A stretch of 64,000 nucleotides of DNA from Cyathus striatus (taxonomy: Eukaryota > Basidiomycota > Agaricomycetes > Agaricales > Nidulariaceae), in NCBI GenBank assembly GCA_025738555.1, contig JAOVFP010000021.1:1798001-1862000 (forward strand), in the 5' to 3' direction. Below the pieces are notes generated by a model. That model was not told where the DNA came from and ran no database searches. It worked only from the letters and a program-made list of their open reading frames with translations. Each line of letters opens with the position of its first letter. Position 1 is the stretch's first letter. Position numbers and translations under genes: made by a program. Of this stretch, positions 34,540 through 45,667 are shown piece by piece.

Positions 34540-35696
34540 CTACTCCTCATCGCGTCCCTCTCCCTCATCACCCCCATCCCCATCCATCATCTCAAACAAC
34601 TCGTCCTCGGGTATCTCTTCAGGTCCTTGAACAATCCCCTTGATCATCTCTTCCATATCGTCTTCGCTTACCTTCTCTTTCTTCCGTTGGTCGTCGAGGA
34701 GCACTTCGAAAAATTTGCCGCCGTAGGCTGTTTCGTATCCGTCTAGGACTGCGCATTTTCGTTTGTTCCCGGTGGTTGGGGAGGTGTATGTGAACCGGTA
34801 TCCTGTGTACTCTATGGCCCGTTCAAAAGGCCTCGTAGGAACGGTCATGGAACTCGAAAAGTCTACACTGAGCTCGTCGTCGTCGACTCGATCGAGAACA
34901 TCCTGATCCATCATTTCAAAAAACTCGTCCTCGGGTATCTCTTCAGGTCCTTGTACAATTCCCTTTATAATCTCCTCCATATCATCTTCGCTGATCTTTT
35001 TCTTCTTCCGCTGGTCGTCGAGGAGCACTTCGAAGAATTTACCGCCGTAGGATGTTTCCCCGTCGTCTAGGACTGCGCATTTTCGTTTTTTTCCGGATGG
35101 GGAGGTGTATGTGAATCGGTGGCCTGTGTATTCTATTGCGCGTTTAAATTTGATGGTTCCTGTGGTATTGGGCGGGTCTGCGCTGTTCTGGAAGAAAGTG
35201 GCTAAGGCGCTGATGCTTAGTGTGTGTGGTTGGGGTAGGGATAGGGGAGTGGTTATTTCGGATGGGCCGAGTTGTTTGAGCCCTGGGGTAGGTATGGGTC
35301 TATTACTTAAGTCGTCCACATTTTGTATCTTTAGGAGAGCTTGGATGCCTGCTGAAGCGGCGAATGTGATCAAGAGATGACTAATTTATCGTCAGTATAA
35401 CTCATCTGACAGAAAGAGGGGGAATACCTGGTTATGTCATCGTGTTCCTTGTACTTGCCGATCAACCTGCGACACGCAGAATGGAACGCAGCTGTAGCTT
35501 GAGGATGATCGCTCAAAGGACCACGGGAGACGTCGTCTTTGTTCCAGAGAGATAGAGCTGAGTCATATGTTTCTTTGTTTATTGAATTCGAGTCGGTTTC
35601 TTTTTCTTTTGATGCTTCGTATTTTTTTGTACTTTGCGTTTGGGAGGAGAGGTAGAACTGAAAGTTGGAGAGGTGGTTTGGGGAGAGTTGGTCCAT
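34540..35696 (-). CDS. unknown protein with two tandem 80-residue repeats
   Basis: Two exons (35696-35428 and 35380-34540) give 369 residues. Residues 1-115 are the N-terminal module shared with the protein at 7409-8101 (KETYDSALSLWN, AAFHSAC, HDDIT, ITFAASAGIQALL), with the intron at the same place. The C-terminal half contains two near-identical copies of an about 80-residue unit separated by about 30 residues. Each runs from RAIEYTG through FTYTSP, KRKCAVLD, YGGKFFEVLLDDQRKK, EDDMEE and IKGIVQGPEEIPEDE. The unit is acidic at its end. No known domain is recognised; no signal peptide or membrane segment is seen. The DNA copies at 34575-34815 and 34900-35145 are highly similar, so the internal duplication is recent or homogenised. 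Confidence 0.7.
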
Positions 35697-36054
35697 TTAT
35701 CCGTGGGTGGCGATACTTATGCGTGCCATGCTACTGATTGATATTTAAGGAATTGTGGACCCACAAAAACGCGTGTTCCACTGGAGCCTAAGTACTGGTC
35801 ATTTTCTTTGTGGTCAATTGATTACCGTATTCAATCAGCATGACGTAGATTTTTGGTCTGGCCTTTTAGCCCGATTCTGAAGTGATGTTTTTTCAATTGT
35901 TCTCTCCGTTAGCCCCCTCATATTCATAGTGGCACGTCACTCCTTTCTGTAAGGTATTACAACAGATTATCTACTACGAACGTTGGAATAGAATACAATT
36001 TTCAAGGAAGTTTATCTAACGATATCACAAGTAAGTTGGAGGAGGGATTATGCA

Positions 36055-36536
36055 TCTGTAGTAATACGATTATTTCATGCATATAAAAGTAAATATTTGG
36101 ATACATACCAAGTGCCAGCGGTACCACATTCCTCACGGTCAATCTCCGTGGCATTAACTTCGACATAGGTTGGAATATCAGGCTCTACAAATCCAGTCAA
36201 AGCTTTAAATGCCGTAAGAGATATATCGAATTCGCCTGGAGCTTGATTTATAACAGTGAAGGTGGCGCTGGTGTTGTGATATTGAAGCCGCCAGCAAGAT
36301 CCGCATTCTGCATCGCCGTACCATAAGACAGTAAAACTGCCACCGATGTTCGGGAACGTCTGGAAACTGCCAAATGTGGTGAACCTGGGTTGCAGGGTTG
36401 CACAGGCAGTGGTGCTGAGTGATTCGTTGGCATTGTCGTAACGTGTTTCGTATACGAGTTCTCTCTGGATGGTCTGCGCGAATGCACTGGTTGCAGTGAA
36501 GGCGAGTGTGGTGAATAGGAGCTTGACGAATTGCAT
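36055..36536 (-). CDS. cerato-platanin family secreted protein (CP3)
   Basis: The main exon (36536-36109) encodes 142 residues and ends in TG; after an intron (36108-36056) the A at 36055 completes the stop codon, as in CP2. A signal peptide (MQFVKLLFTTLAFTATSAFA) is present. The mature domain shows YETRYDNANESLSTTACATL, FGSFQTFPNIGG, ECGSCWRLQY and ATEIDREEC, with four cysteines and the expansin-like barrel spacing. TATA-like TATATACTC sequence stands upstream near 36610. CP2 and CP3 share flanks on both sides (for example GTCGCCGACTTTAA and GTAGTTAATTCATTCC), so they arose by direct duplication. Confidence 0.9.
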
Positions 36537-36989
36537 GAGAGCTATGGGGCAAGGGTCACTGAATGAAACGTAGTGGGCTCTATAGAGTTGTGAATTAAAC
36601 TCAGTTTTATATACTCGCGGATGTCGCCGACTTTAATACAGTAGGAATTGAATTTGGGGTATATTATCTAAGTAGTTAATTCATTCCTATCGACAGTCCC
36701 CCATTCTTCATTCCCCCCAGTGATCATCGGAGCTCGCTCCCAACTCGCTCCTTCAGTGGATATAAATCGATTATCGTGATTTGGAGTATATCGTAGTAGT
36801 CTGTGCGCTAGAAATATTTAATTCCGAAAAACATAACGATCTTACGCAGCATAAAGGATGAGAGATCAGGACTGCGATTGCATCCCCTAGGCGGCAGGCC
36901 GCCAGGTGGCTCTATAGTTCTTAAAATATAGCGCAAGTAGTAGCTACTCGCCTTGTCGATAAAATATTATTGTACAATACCCCCCTAGC

Positions 36990-38870
36990 GGAATATAACA
37001 GCCTAATAGGTACTATGAGCTACACCTATCTAGCAATTCAAACACTGTCAAATTTCTGGGAAATGGGTAAAAATAAAAGAGAGTGCATAAACGATCAGGT
37101 GTGATGTCTTGCATCGTAGTTAGATTAGCTTGCAACAAAATATGAGTACGACATACCTAAGCATTAACTCGGAAGCAGTTGGAGCGATCAACTTCTCTGG
37201 CCTGAACCGGAACGTAGGCTGGGAAATGCGCTCTATCGTAACCAGTGAGATTCGTTGCTCCCATAAGAGACATGCCAAAGCCTTCGTTAATGCTATCGAT
37301 AGCAGTATAGAAGGTTGTGTTCGATTCTCCATTTCTGGTGTGGGTGAGCTCCCAGCATGATCCGCAAGATGGCGAGTTGTACGACTGGATGCTAAAGCTG
37401 GAACCAATGTTCGGGAACGTCAGAAAAGAGCCGTACGTCGGGTTTGCTGTAGCTAAGCGATCGCAGATGGAGTTCCTGACTTGTCCGTTGCGGTTGTCGA
37501 ACCTCGTGTCAAAGACCAAACGCTGAGTGGTGGTCTGCTGAGCGAATGCACTGATAACAGTGGAAGCGAGGACGATGGCAGAGAGATTGGTGAACTGCAT
37601 GATAGCTATGAGGATTGTGAAGTTTACTGAGATGTAGTAAGCCGTTCTTCGTGCTTTAAGATGGTATATACCAACAAGTTTAACCCAGGTTTATATACCT
37701 TGTATGGACCAACATAATTCTCTTTCCGGTCATATGTTTCCAAGAGACTTCCGATTCACTGAGTCGCAAAGCGCTTCCTTGAAACAACTTTCAAGTTCGT
37801 ATCTACTTGGCAGTAAGTATCATTGAATACTACGGGTCTGTTCGGATAGCGAATTACCTTTGATATTCACTGCAAAGTTAGTAGGACATGCGCGATAGAC
37901 ATATTTAGTTCTTCCAAATGGACTTTAATAGCGATCGGATGCAGTATAAGTTGGTAATAAAACACAATGCGTTGGAAGACCCGAGTCGATGCCCTTAGCA
38001 GCGGGGTAAATTGCGACGGTGAATTCTATAAACACCTTTGCTGATGACTCTGAGAGATACTTTGAATACGAAAGGCTAGATCATTACCTTTATGAACGTG
38101 AGCGGAGAAATAAAAAAACACACCATTCAAATTCAAGGCGCTCTCCGGTCCTGATATGTTTTGAAATCTTGCGATTTGAAGAAAATAGCGAGGAGAATGC
38201 TCCTTGAGCGGTGCCTTGGCAGAGCTCCTCCACAGCTCTGTTGCACTATATTTATATCAACATAATAGCAGACCTCAGGCTTACTTTCCTGTATATGATA
38301 TACAAGAGATTCTATCAGAACCCTATATGTAGGACCCTACGTACTGTATTCAACTTATAAGTCTCGAATATCTTGAGTTTATAGTTGGTGAACAACAGTA
38401 TCATACCATAGCTATGAAATTCATGTGACTGAAGGAAGAAATGCATCAGAAGAATATTAAGCGTTTGACGGCAGACACACGAACGTAAATAGAAACATTC
38501 CATATTCGGAACGTTCAGCTTGCATGTCTTCATCATGCTTACATACCGAACATTTGCTGTACTTACTTACAGCATGACAAAAACATCCGGGGCCGATCAT
38601 ACCGGTTGATGGTTACCTGAGTGATGTTTAATAACATGGGGCTTTTAGCATGAAAACTAAAAGACATGTATGTACGCGTTGTGAGTGTAATTTAGATACC
38701 CATAACAATAGTACTTACGAAGAGGTGGTGTTGATAAACTGGCAAATTCGAGGAAACAGGACATTGAAATGAATTCATCTACGTTTATCAATGACAGACG
38801 CGTCAAGAAAAATTTAAAAGGTTGGCTCAACATCATGGAATCTGCCACAAACGCTGGCATGCCTAAATGA
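36990..38870 (-). repeat. cerato-platanin cassette, inverted copy of 8.64-10.59 kb
   Basis: Read on the minus strand, this block is collinear with the CP1 cassette, including the upstream non-coding landmarks out to about 38.87 kb. The cassettes differ at many sites but keep gene, promoter and several short conserved blocks. Confidence 0.75.
37157..37600 (-). CDS. cerato-platanin family secreted protein (CP4)
   Basis: This single-exon frame of 147 residues starts MQFTNLSAIVLASTVISAFA, a clear signal peptide. The mature part has RLVFDTRFDNRNGQ, SICDRL, YGSFLTFPNIGSSF, SCGSCWELTH, GYDRAHFPAYVP and REVDRSNC, giving the four family cysteines. It is the closest relative of CP1 and lies in the opposite orientation; both share the TATATAAACCTGGG core promoter (here about 37684-37697, minus). 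The C-terminal tail FRVNA is longer than in CP1, and the TAG stop is followed at once by a GTATGT, so a 3'-UTR intron is likely. Confidence 0.92.
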   Translation of the reverse strand: MQFTNLSAIVLASTVISAFAQQTTTQRLVFDTRFDNRNGQVRNSICDRLATANPTYGSFLTFPNIGSSFSIQSYNSPSCGSCWELTHTRNGESNTTFYTAIDSINEGFGMSLMGATNLTGYDRAHFPAYVPVQAREVDRSNCFRVNA

Positions 38871-39040
38871 TACTGGTCAATTACTAGTGGTTGCCCAACG
38901 AGACGACAGATCGTACGGATCAGTGACTGAGACCTAAATTATCTTTAAATGTTAAATAGTGAAGAAATACAATATGTGAGTCAAGATAAATATCAGTGCC
39001 ATGGCAAGGAGAGAGACGCACTGAACAGCGAATGTTGATA

Positions 39041-39742
39041 CAGTAGAGGTGGTCATAATGAATACAAATTTGTGAAAACCAACTTGGTATGCAGTGTTTT
39101 ATTCATCAATTTTCATGGTGAATAATGCATGGAGTTCTTAGTGAGTTATGCATTATGAGGTGGTAGAATAATTGAGAAAAATCATTATTCAAGTGGAATT
39201 TCAGTGTTATCTGATCAGCCTGTGTTATCAGTTGGCACATTTTATATTTCTAAAGCAATCCAGAGCTATAAATTATACTTTTCTAGATATTTCAACTAAT
39301 TTCCACATTGCTGATTTATTGTGTATATTATAGTATGTGTAAGTTCCTGCATTTCTGTTTTCTCTACTATATATTCATCCCATATTCAATCACTAAATCA
39401 TGAACATACCTTGTATTTATGCCTTGCCATAAACAAGTATAAGTTGTAGAAAATATTGAGAAAATTACACAGCCCACTCCAGCCATCATCTTTCTCAGTG
39501 TTGAAAAGATATTCATAACATTGGTACATCATGCAGGAGTAGGAGCATGTTACTATTGCAATAATTGTATTAGTCATAGCAAAGTCCCAGTAATGTATAT
39601 ACAAGGTAGTCACCAAGGTGTCACACAATTGGTGGAGGTCACATAATGTCACACTGTGTGACAGCTTGTAATGGTGAATGAATGCTCGTAATGAATAAGG
39701 AAATCCCACAACCAACCTTATTCATTATGACAATGTCTACTG
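39041..39742. mobile_element. 702-bp mariner-like MITE, TA-flanked
   Basis: The left end (CAGTAGAGGTGGTCATAATG) and right end (complement CAGTAGACATTGTCATAATG) are inverted repeats with two or three mismatches. TA flanks both sides (39039-39040 and 39743-39744). The interior is AT-rich, CG-poor and non-coding; the open frame at 39398-39715 is not supported. Confidence 0.8.
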
Positions 39743-39744
39743 TA

Positions 39745-40814
39745 GAATGAAATGGCAAGAATGCGTTGACTCTTGAGTCTAGTTGCGTAAAGTCACGCGC
39801 TCCTTAGTATTGTTTATTTCAAACGGCAATATACAAACAGATGTCAATATCGCTTTCCAGCTCCGACACGGCCAACAATGCCGCGCTGAGCTGGCACTGC
39901 TACTTCCTTCTTCAACCGCCATCCAGATTCCATAGTGAGGCTATAAATCCTTTTTTTATTTTCAGACTTTGCATGTGGGAAATGAGACGATTTCTCGAAT
40001 TCCAGAAAGGCACATCTACATACATGATATAGGCACAATTCATCGCTCTATTAACAGAAGTAGTTACTAACGGCTTTAGGTCTTATATTCCCCCGTGTAC
40101 CTCGTCAACGCGTCGCATACTGACGTCTGGAACGTCTATGTCACCGCTGCAGTTCCTGTTCATGCGCATTTAAGCTTCTATTCTACTATTATATTTCACG
40201 GCTTGCTCTCGGAACAGCTACGATGCAGTCACTATAGCTTGGGAATATCAGTCGTGGATTTACGCGGTGATAGGACACGCTGTTGACAGTTGATCACTGC
40301 AAAAGACTGGGCTAGACATGGCCTGCGATTGTCGAAGCTATCGGAGGCTTTCGCCCGCTAGCGCTTCTTTGTTCTTTTCCTCGACCATTTGATTATCTGG
40401 CTGTAGTGGCCTGGACCTATCGGATGGTTTATCTCTAATGCCACCAATGGGGAGGATTCATAACCGGATCACCTTCTTCTTACTTTGAACCGCGGTTACT
40501 GCGTGGGATACGCACACTAGTTATGACACAAATTGAAGCGAGGGACGGTGTAAGATGTGCATTGCAGCGTCGACTTCATCACAGAGGTACGAACAATTCA
40601 TATTTATCCAATGATTTATGGTTTATTTATGGACGGAAACATAATTCAGGAACCTTACGTGCCGTGGATCTCTGATTTGGGATTATTCCCTTCCTTTTCA
40701 CGATGCTGCAAGTATAAAGCTTGCGTGCTCTATGCATTTATTCCTTAGGTAGCTCAACTAGCAACCTGCATCCCCTGCAAGCTAGGATCCACTCGTCCAC
40801 TCGCTCTTACTAAA
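39745..40814. other. intergenic, promoter of the PAN-like gene
   Basis: No gene is supported. Open frames of 60-odd codons occur on both strands without splice partners. Confidence 0.5.
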
Positions 40815-41629
40815 ATGCGCTTCTCCGCTCTCTTTGCTGCTGCTGCAGTCGTTGTCTCTGGCGTCTCCGCATCTCCTCTCGTTGTTGACTTGGATCCTAC
40901 CAGTCTTATTGGTTTTGACTTGTCGCAAACGAACTTTTTCGGGTCGCCCTTTGCCCCCGAGAAATCAGGTGCCAAACCCGGATGGTACTTTGGAGAACAT
41001 CCTGAGAGGCATCCCGACCTTCCTTGTCTTATTGGGGTACGTGTTGAATTAAGATTATACGTTTGTATGGTTGGACTAATTATATCTCTAATAGATAATC
41101 TGCAAAATTCTGGATCTTTTCCCGTTCCTTTTGCACTGCCCTAAGCCACCTCCTCCCACCCCTCCCCCTTCGGACGGCTACCAGCAGACTTTCAGCAACT
41201 TGACTGGTGCCACCGAGGCTCCCGATTTCCTTACCTTCGGTCTCGTTGATACTATCGATGGTACGTATTATTCACAGTTCCATGGTATGTACTTAACCTT
41301 TCGATCAGATTGCAAGGCTATGTGCAACTCTGTTTCCGGATGCAACTTCATCAATAGTATGTGCACTCCCTTTCCCCTTAAATCATTCTTTAACATGTTA
41401 CTTTTGCAGCCTATCACGATGTAAACGGAAAGGTACGTTTTTCTCAGATGACTTTAAAACCCAAATACTAATCCGTTCTTGTTAGGACGGAAGCCCCGAT
41501 CTCACGTGCTCCTTGTACTCCACTTGCCATAACTCGTCTGACGCCATCAACACCGGCGGTCAAACCCAACCCGACGGTAGCGTCGATTTCATCATCGACA
41601 GCGACGGCTTCTGCAAGGTTAGCTCGTAA
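40815..41629 (+). CDS. secreted PAN/apple-like cysteine-rich protein
   Basis: Five exons (40815-41036, 41095-41260, 41309-41356, 41410-41432, 41486-41629) give 200 residues. The signal peptide is MRFSALFAAAAVVVSGVSAS. A Pro-rich linker (PKPPPPTPPPSDGY) leads to a domain with FSNLTGATEAPDFLTFGLVD, DCKAMCNSVSGCNFIN, DVNGKDGSPDLTCSLYSTC and a closing GFCK. The CKAMCNSVSGC spacing and following aromatic/Asn strand are those of PAN/apple-like modules in many secreted basidiomycete proteins, which mediate protein or carbohydrate binding. A 23-nt exon encodes the HDVNGK turn. The piece after exon 1 (IICKILDLFPFLLHCPK) is hydrophobic and unusual for a secreted linker; an alternative acceptor could remove it. 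Function is unknown. Confidence 0.75.
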
Positions 41630-43943
41630 ATAATGCCATGTTCGCTGAGATCCGCAGAACTTTCGTTTTTGGTTTGAGTTGGGACTTTGTTGCTACCGCT
41701 TGTGTATACAGTGTGCATCTTATATACCCGTGTGGGACTTTTTAACGTTGACATGGTGTTGTTATTACACCAGCGACTAAGTGTGTTTACTCAAATGGAA
41801 GCTCACTTTCGTTCATTCATAAGCATGACTGGTGTAGTGCAAACCTTCTGCTTTGGTGAAAGGCGGGTGATATATGTATATAATCTATAGTGTCTGTACA
41901 CTTGTTTGTGTCTCTGTCCTGCCATGGTCTGTATTATTCTGTTCTGAGGTAGACAGTTCCCTGTCAAGCTGAGCAAAAAAAAAAGATCTAGTTAGGTATG
42001 GAGCCATTTCATTTGAATTATCCAAGTCCGATAATTTTTTAAGGTGTAGTATCATCCGACATCCCTAGCAACAGCAAATGAGTAGTAATTTTGTTTAAAT
42101 TTTATTATGTCATACCGTAAATGATGGGATTACAATCTGGAGGCTTTAAAATATGTCAGTTCTGTAAGGGGCACCAACGCAATATCTTGCGACCTACATG
42201 CTTGCGATATATGGAAATACGCTGTACATCACGTACACGGTGGCGGAAATAGCCACCATAATCGCTGTAACTGAATAATTATAAGTAACCGCATCGCCTA
42301 GCTCTTAAAATGCCATTTACCGAAAAGCATGCAGAAATATAAAGTACCATCGCGAACAACAGTTACGGTAATTGGGCTATTATGGTAGGCTCCATGTCTG
42401 AAGATAGTATGTGATTCATACGTGGGATGCACCTTGACTTCTTCCACAGCAATTACCTTTAGTTTGACGTTGATTCTATTCTTCACGTTTCACTGGCGTG
42501 CAGAAATGTATCATGAGATTTTGCTCACTGATGAACCTGAATTTTGAAGTTCCCTCCTAGCTTCTCGCATAATGACAATGCCCACTTAATTCTTATGATT
42601 TTTTAGTACGACAAGAACCGTAGGAGCAGTACGCCATGTTATTATTTTTATCAAGGTGGCCGATAAATCCGGAGTTCTCGGCATATAATCCTAAAAGATC
42701 TATCTATTGAGATGCATCAATGTCAATATGCTAGAGAAAAAATTGTTCTTACCAGAACGATTTCCGATGAGGAAGAGAACCAAAAGGAAAAAATATTGAC
42801 CTATCTTCAGATGCTGATCACGCACAGATCAGGGCGCTGATGCTGTGGCAGTTTTCCTCACAGTACTCGCAACTCACCACATACAGAGTCGTTAGCGTAC
42901 GTATTAACCAACTTGTCACTTTGGAGAGCTATACAATGTCTATTCTAATTCACAATGTATATCACTGTACGGACAGTGTAGGAAATGGAGGAACGGCCCA
43001 TATGACCGTATGAAAGCCATAGCTTCCAGGTAAGTAGCTCGCGTCGGATTAAAGACGAATGTACGTCGAAGTGTGTACAATATTTTCTGAGAGTTATGTA
43101 TTAAACTTTGATTCGCTATTTTGATTGAACGAGAAGATTGACTCCGCCCTCGTCATGTTTCTTCGCTGGAGAACTCAGTGCCTGATCCTACTTGACCCAT
43201 GCTACCTATCCGCGTACACAGAGTAAAGGCGAGGATCCGTACTTGGCTTTCGTGCTTGCTTGCAACTTCCATGTACTTCGTGAGGGACGGTGACTTCGAT
43301 GGCAAGAATAGACTCCCTGCGTCTCTCGTGCAATGAAGGCTCAAAGGCGTCGAAAATGGTGCAGTCATAGTCTTTCAAATTGTACGCGTCTGCACTTTGC
43401 TTTCATTTGGCCTATTTCAGGGGTACTTTATCCGTTATCGGAGACCAATTGAATGTATGCATCTCTAGACTCGCGTTCAATTGTATAAAATGAAATAAAT
43501 AAATGTCAGTATTCCATTCAGTCAATTTCAATAGACTGCGAATGAATGGACGGACGCGTTACCTTCCGATTTCTTCCAAACGCTATTTCCCACAAGGACC
43601 TCAAGGCTCAGAAAACGAAGGAATAAGCTGCTATATATAACACAAGTCGAATTATGTCTATGCTCTAAATAATATGCCCGTGTACATCACAACTCGTATA
43701 TTTTTTTAATCAATCATCGAAAGAAGACCGAGAACTGCGCCGAAGGTGAACCAACGGGTGCGTGCACCCTTCTTCCAGATATCCAACTGTCTACCTTTAA
43801 GGCGGCGAGAGAGGTAAGCATAAAGTTACAAAAGAGAAAAGCAAGAAAAACACAATGAACGAACCCATGGTAACCAGCAAAACGCTTAGGACTGCCAGAC
43901 ATGCATCAGTACGGAATCCAACAACCATCAGGACTGAAAACAT
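41630..43943. other. gene-free stretch with weak open frames
   Basis: No gene is supported. Minus frames at 42298-42486, 43153-43368 and 43714-43902 have no recognisable family. The last contains a hydrophobic run followed by a basic stretch and might be a relic of a membrane protein. An A10 tract lies near 41980. Confidence 0.4.
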
Positions 43944-44135
43944 TTACGTAGAGATACGAGACCCTTGGCGCTTCGCAAACTGCACAGGTGTAGCCGCCCT
44001 CCTCAAATTTTTCATATCGACCTGCCTGAGTTTCTTGACGGGTGTCGGCGCACGGACGACAACAGCCTGAGTGACCATGGCCAACATGCAGAACACGAAG
44101 AAAAGAACAAATGGAGAAATGATGCTGAATTTCAT
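43944..44135 (-). CDS. small secreted peptide precursor with dibasic sites, 63 aa
   Basis: A strong signal peptide (MKFSIISPFVLFFVFCMLAM, ending near VTQA) precedes only about 39 mature residues. These contain KK, RR and KR dibasic pairs and an imperfect internal repeat: RAPTPVKKLRQ and RAATPVQFAKRQ. This is the layout of fungal secreted precursors cut by the Kex2 protease into short peptides. A TATA box on the minus strand (44254-44262) about 120 nt upstream supports transcription. The frame could instead continue through an unseen intron after ISTY, since GTAAAT follows directly. No family is recognised. Confidence 0.5.
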   Translation of the reverse strand: MKFSIISPFVLFFVFCMLAMVTQAVVVRAPTPVKKLRQVDMKNLRRAATPVQFAKRQGSRIST

Positions 44136-44253
44136 AATGAAGATGAAGATATATGATCTTTTTGCGTGTGTGTGCGCCGCTGAAGGAGATACAGACGGTC
44201 GTTTTAATCAAGAGATGGTGGTATGAGTGAGGAGAGGAGTGCCTCCTTTTGAT

Positions 44254-44262
44254 ATTTTATAT
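44254..44262 (-). promoter_or_regulatory. TATA box of the small peptide gene
   Basis: Read on the minus strand the sequence is GATATAAAATATC, about 120 nt upstream of the ATG at 44135, followed by a pyrimidine-rich tract suitable for transcription start. Confidence 0.4.
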
Positions 44263-44679
44263 CTAGCCCGCCGATCCTTTGAATTGTGTGGCGAGCGTAC
44301 TGAATTGGGTGGGGTCTCCTTATTAATGAGGGTATAATCAACTAATAAGGCTGAGGTAAAGTCGACCAAGTGGATAATTATTGGTCCAAGGACACATGCT
44401 GTACTACCAGTCTGCTCCTTACCGCACTCGAGGTTTATAGCCTTCTCAAGATTTGTGACTTGTCTCTAATTCCCTTAGTCGGCCGCAACGTTGATTTGTC
44501 ATCGGCCGATAGCCGGACACTGCCACAAGGTCAAGCCAAAATATGCCACGTCGGCGGGAAGATGTATGCCATGAACACTCCAAAATCCGCCCTTGCCTTC
44601 AAAATACCAAGGATTCAAAGCAACTATGACGTATAGCAATCCAACGACTACTAGAACCATTTGATTCATTGAACAATCG

Positions 44680-44848
44680 AATGGTCTGCATCCACGTACA
44701 ATGCCAACGCGTCCTTCGTGTACTTACTTTGCAGCCTTCACTTCTCCGGTTCTGGACCTCCTAGCGGCAACACCTGAAGAGCGAATCCTAGACTTGGGTT
44801 GCGGTAGCTGCCCTTATTTCATCAACTCAGCTATCCAATGGGCTATCT
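44680..44848 (+). pseudogene. relic of a class I SAM-dependent methyltransferase
   Basis: A short stretch encodes YNANASFVY, then after a 4-nt frame break AAFTSPVLDLLAATPEERIL, followed by DLGCGS. This is the N-terminal start and motif I (DLGCGSG) of fungal SAM-dependent methyltransferases of the UbiE/Trm9-like type. The frame breaks between the two parts, the glycine after motif I is lost, and no downstream motifs are found before the next gene, so only a fragment remains. Confidence 0.55.
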
Positions 44849-45667
44849 AACTCATTCCTTGTTCTTTCAGCGCATCAGTGCACTTTCCCCTGGGCGTGAA
44901 CGTTAAACCATACTCGGTGATAGGTACTATTCGTCAGGACCCGATTTGTTCCCGATTTCCTAAACTGTTCATATAGTCACCCTCTTCATATTTCTTATCA
45001 GAATACATTATAAAGCACATTTTGTTTTCTGGATTCCGTACGTTCTAGGATTATAGCTGACAATTTTGAAAAAGGGAACTGATTCAAGCGCGTAAGCCAA
45101 CGATTGTCATATCCGGAGATGTAATAAGCTAATAATGTCCACAGCACTCACATTGCAGTGAGCTTCGATCTATTGTTCGAGTCATGCGAGCATTTTGAAG
45201 TACTGAGAATAAGATTTGGGACAGCGGTTACATCATGTTGCACCCAGTGACGGGCTCATGTGCTAACCTTGGGAAATGGATGAACGAGCGAATATATTTT
45301 TATCTGGGCTAAGTACTAGTCAGTATTCGAAAAGATAGTTAGTTTTAAAGCGGCTACTAACGTTCCTCAACCTATAGATGCGAATTGATGAAATTCATAT
45401 CATCAGGTTTTCCGTTAAGACTTGACGACTTTATAGTACCTCAGGCCATACTACTCACTATGCTTCCTATTACAAAAGGAAACTTCTGTGTTCTCGAATC
45501 ACGATTAGCGTGTCCTAATTATGATTCTTAACTCCCAAAACCATGCTAAATTTTCCCTTGCTCAGGTACATACAGTAAGTAACCGTTCAGTTTCGTATAA
45601 ATGAAGACTCAGTTGAATACTATTGCAGCCTGCCTTCCTACTCTTTTTTTCGGTTCAAGCTCTAAAA
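44849..45667. other. intergenic, upstream of the carboxylesterase
   Basis: No gene is seen. Sequence is AT-rich with no open frame of note. Confidence 0.5.
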
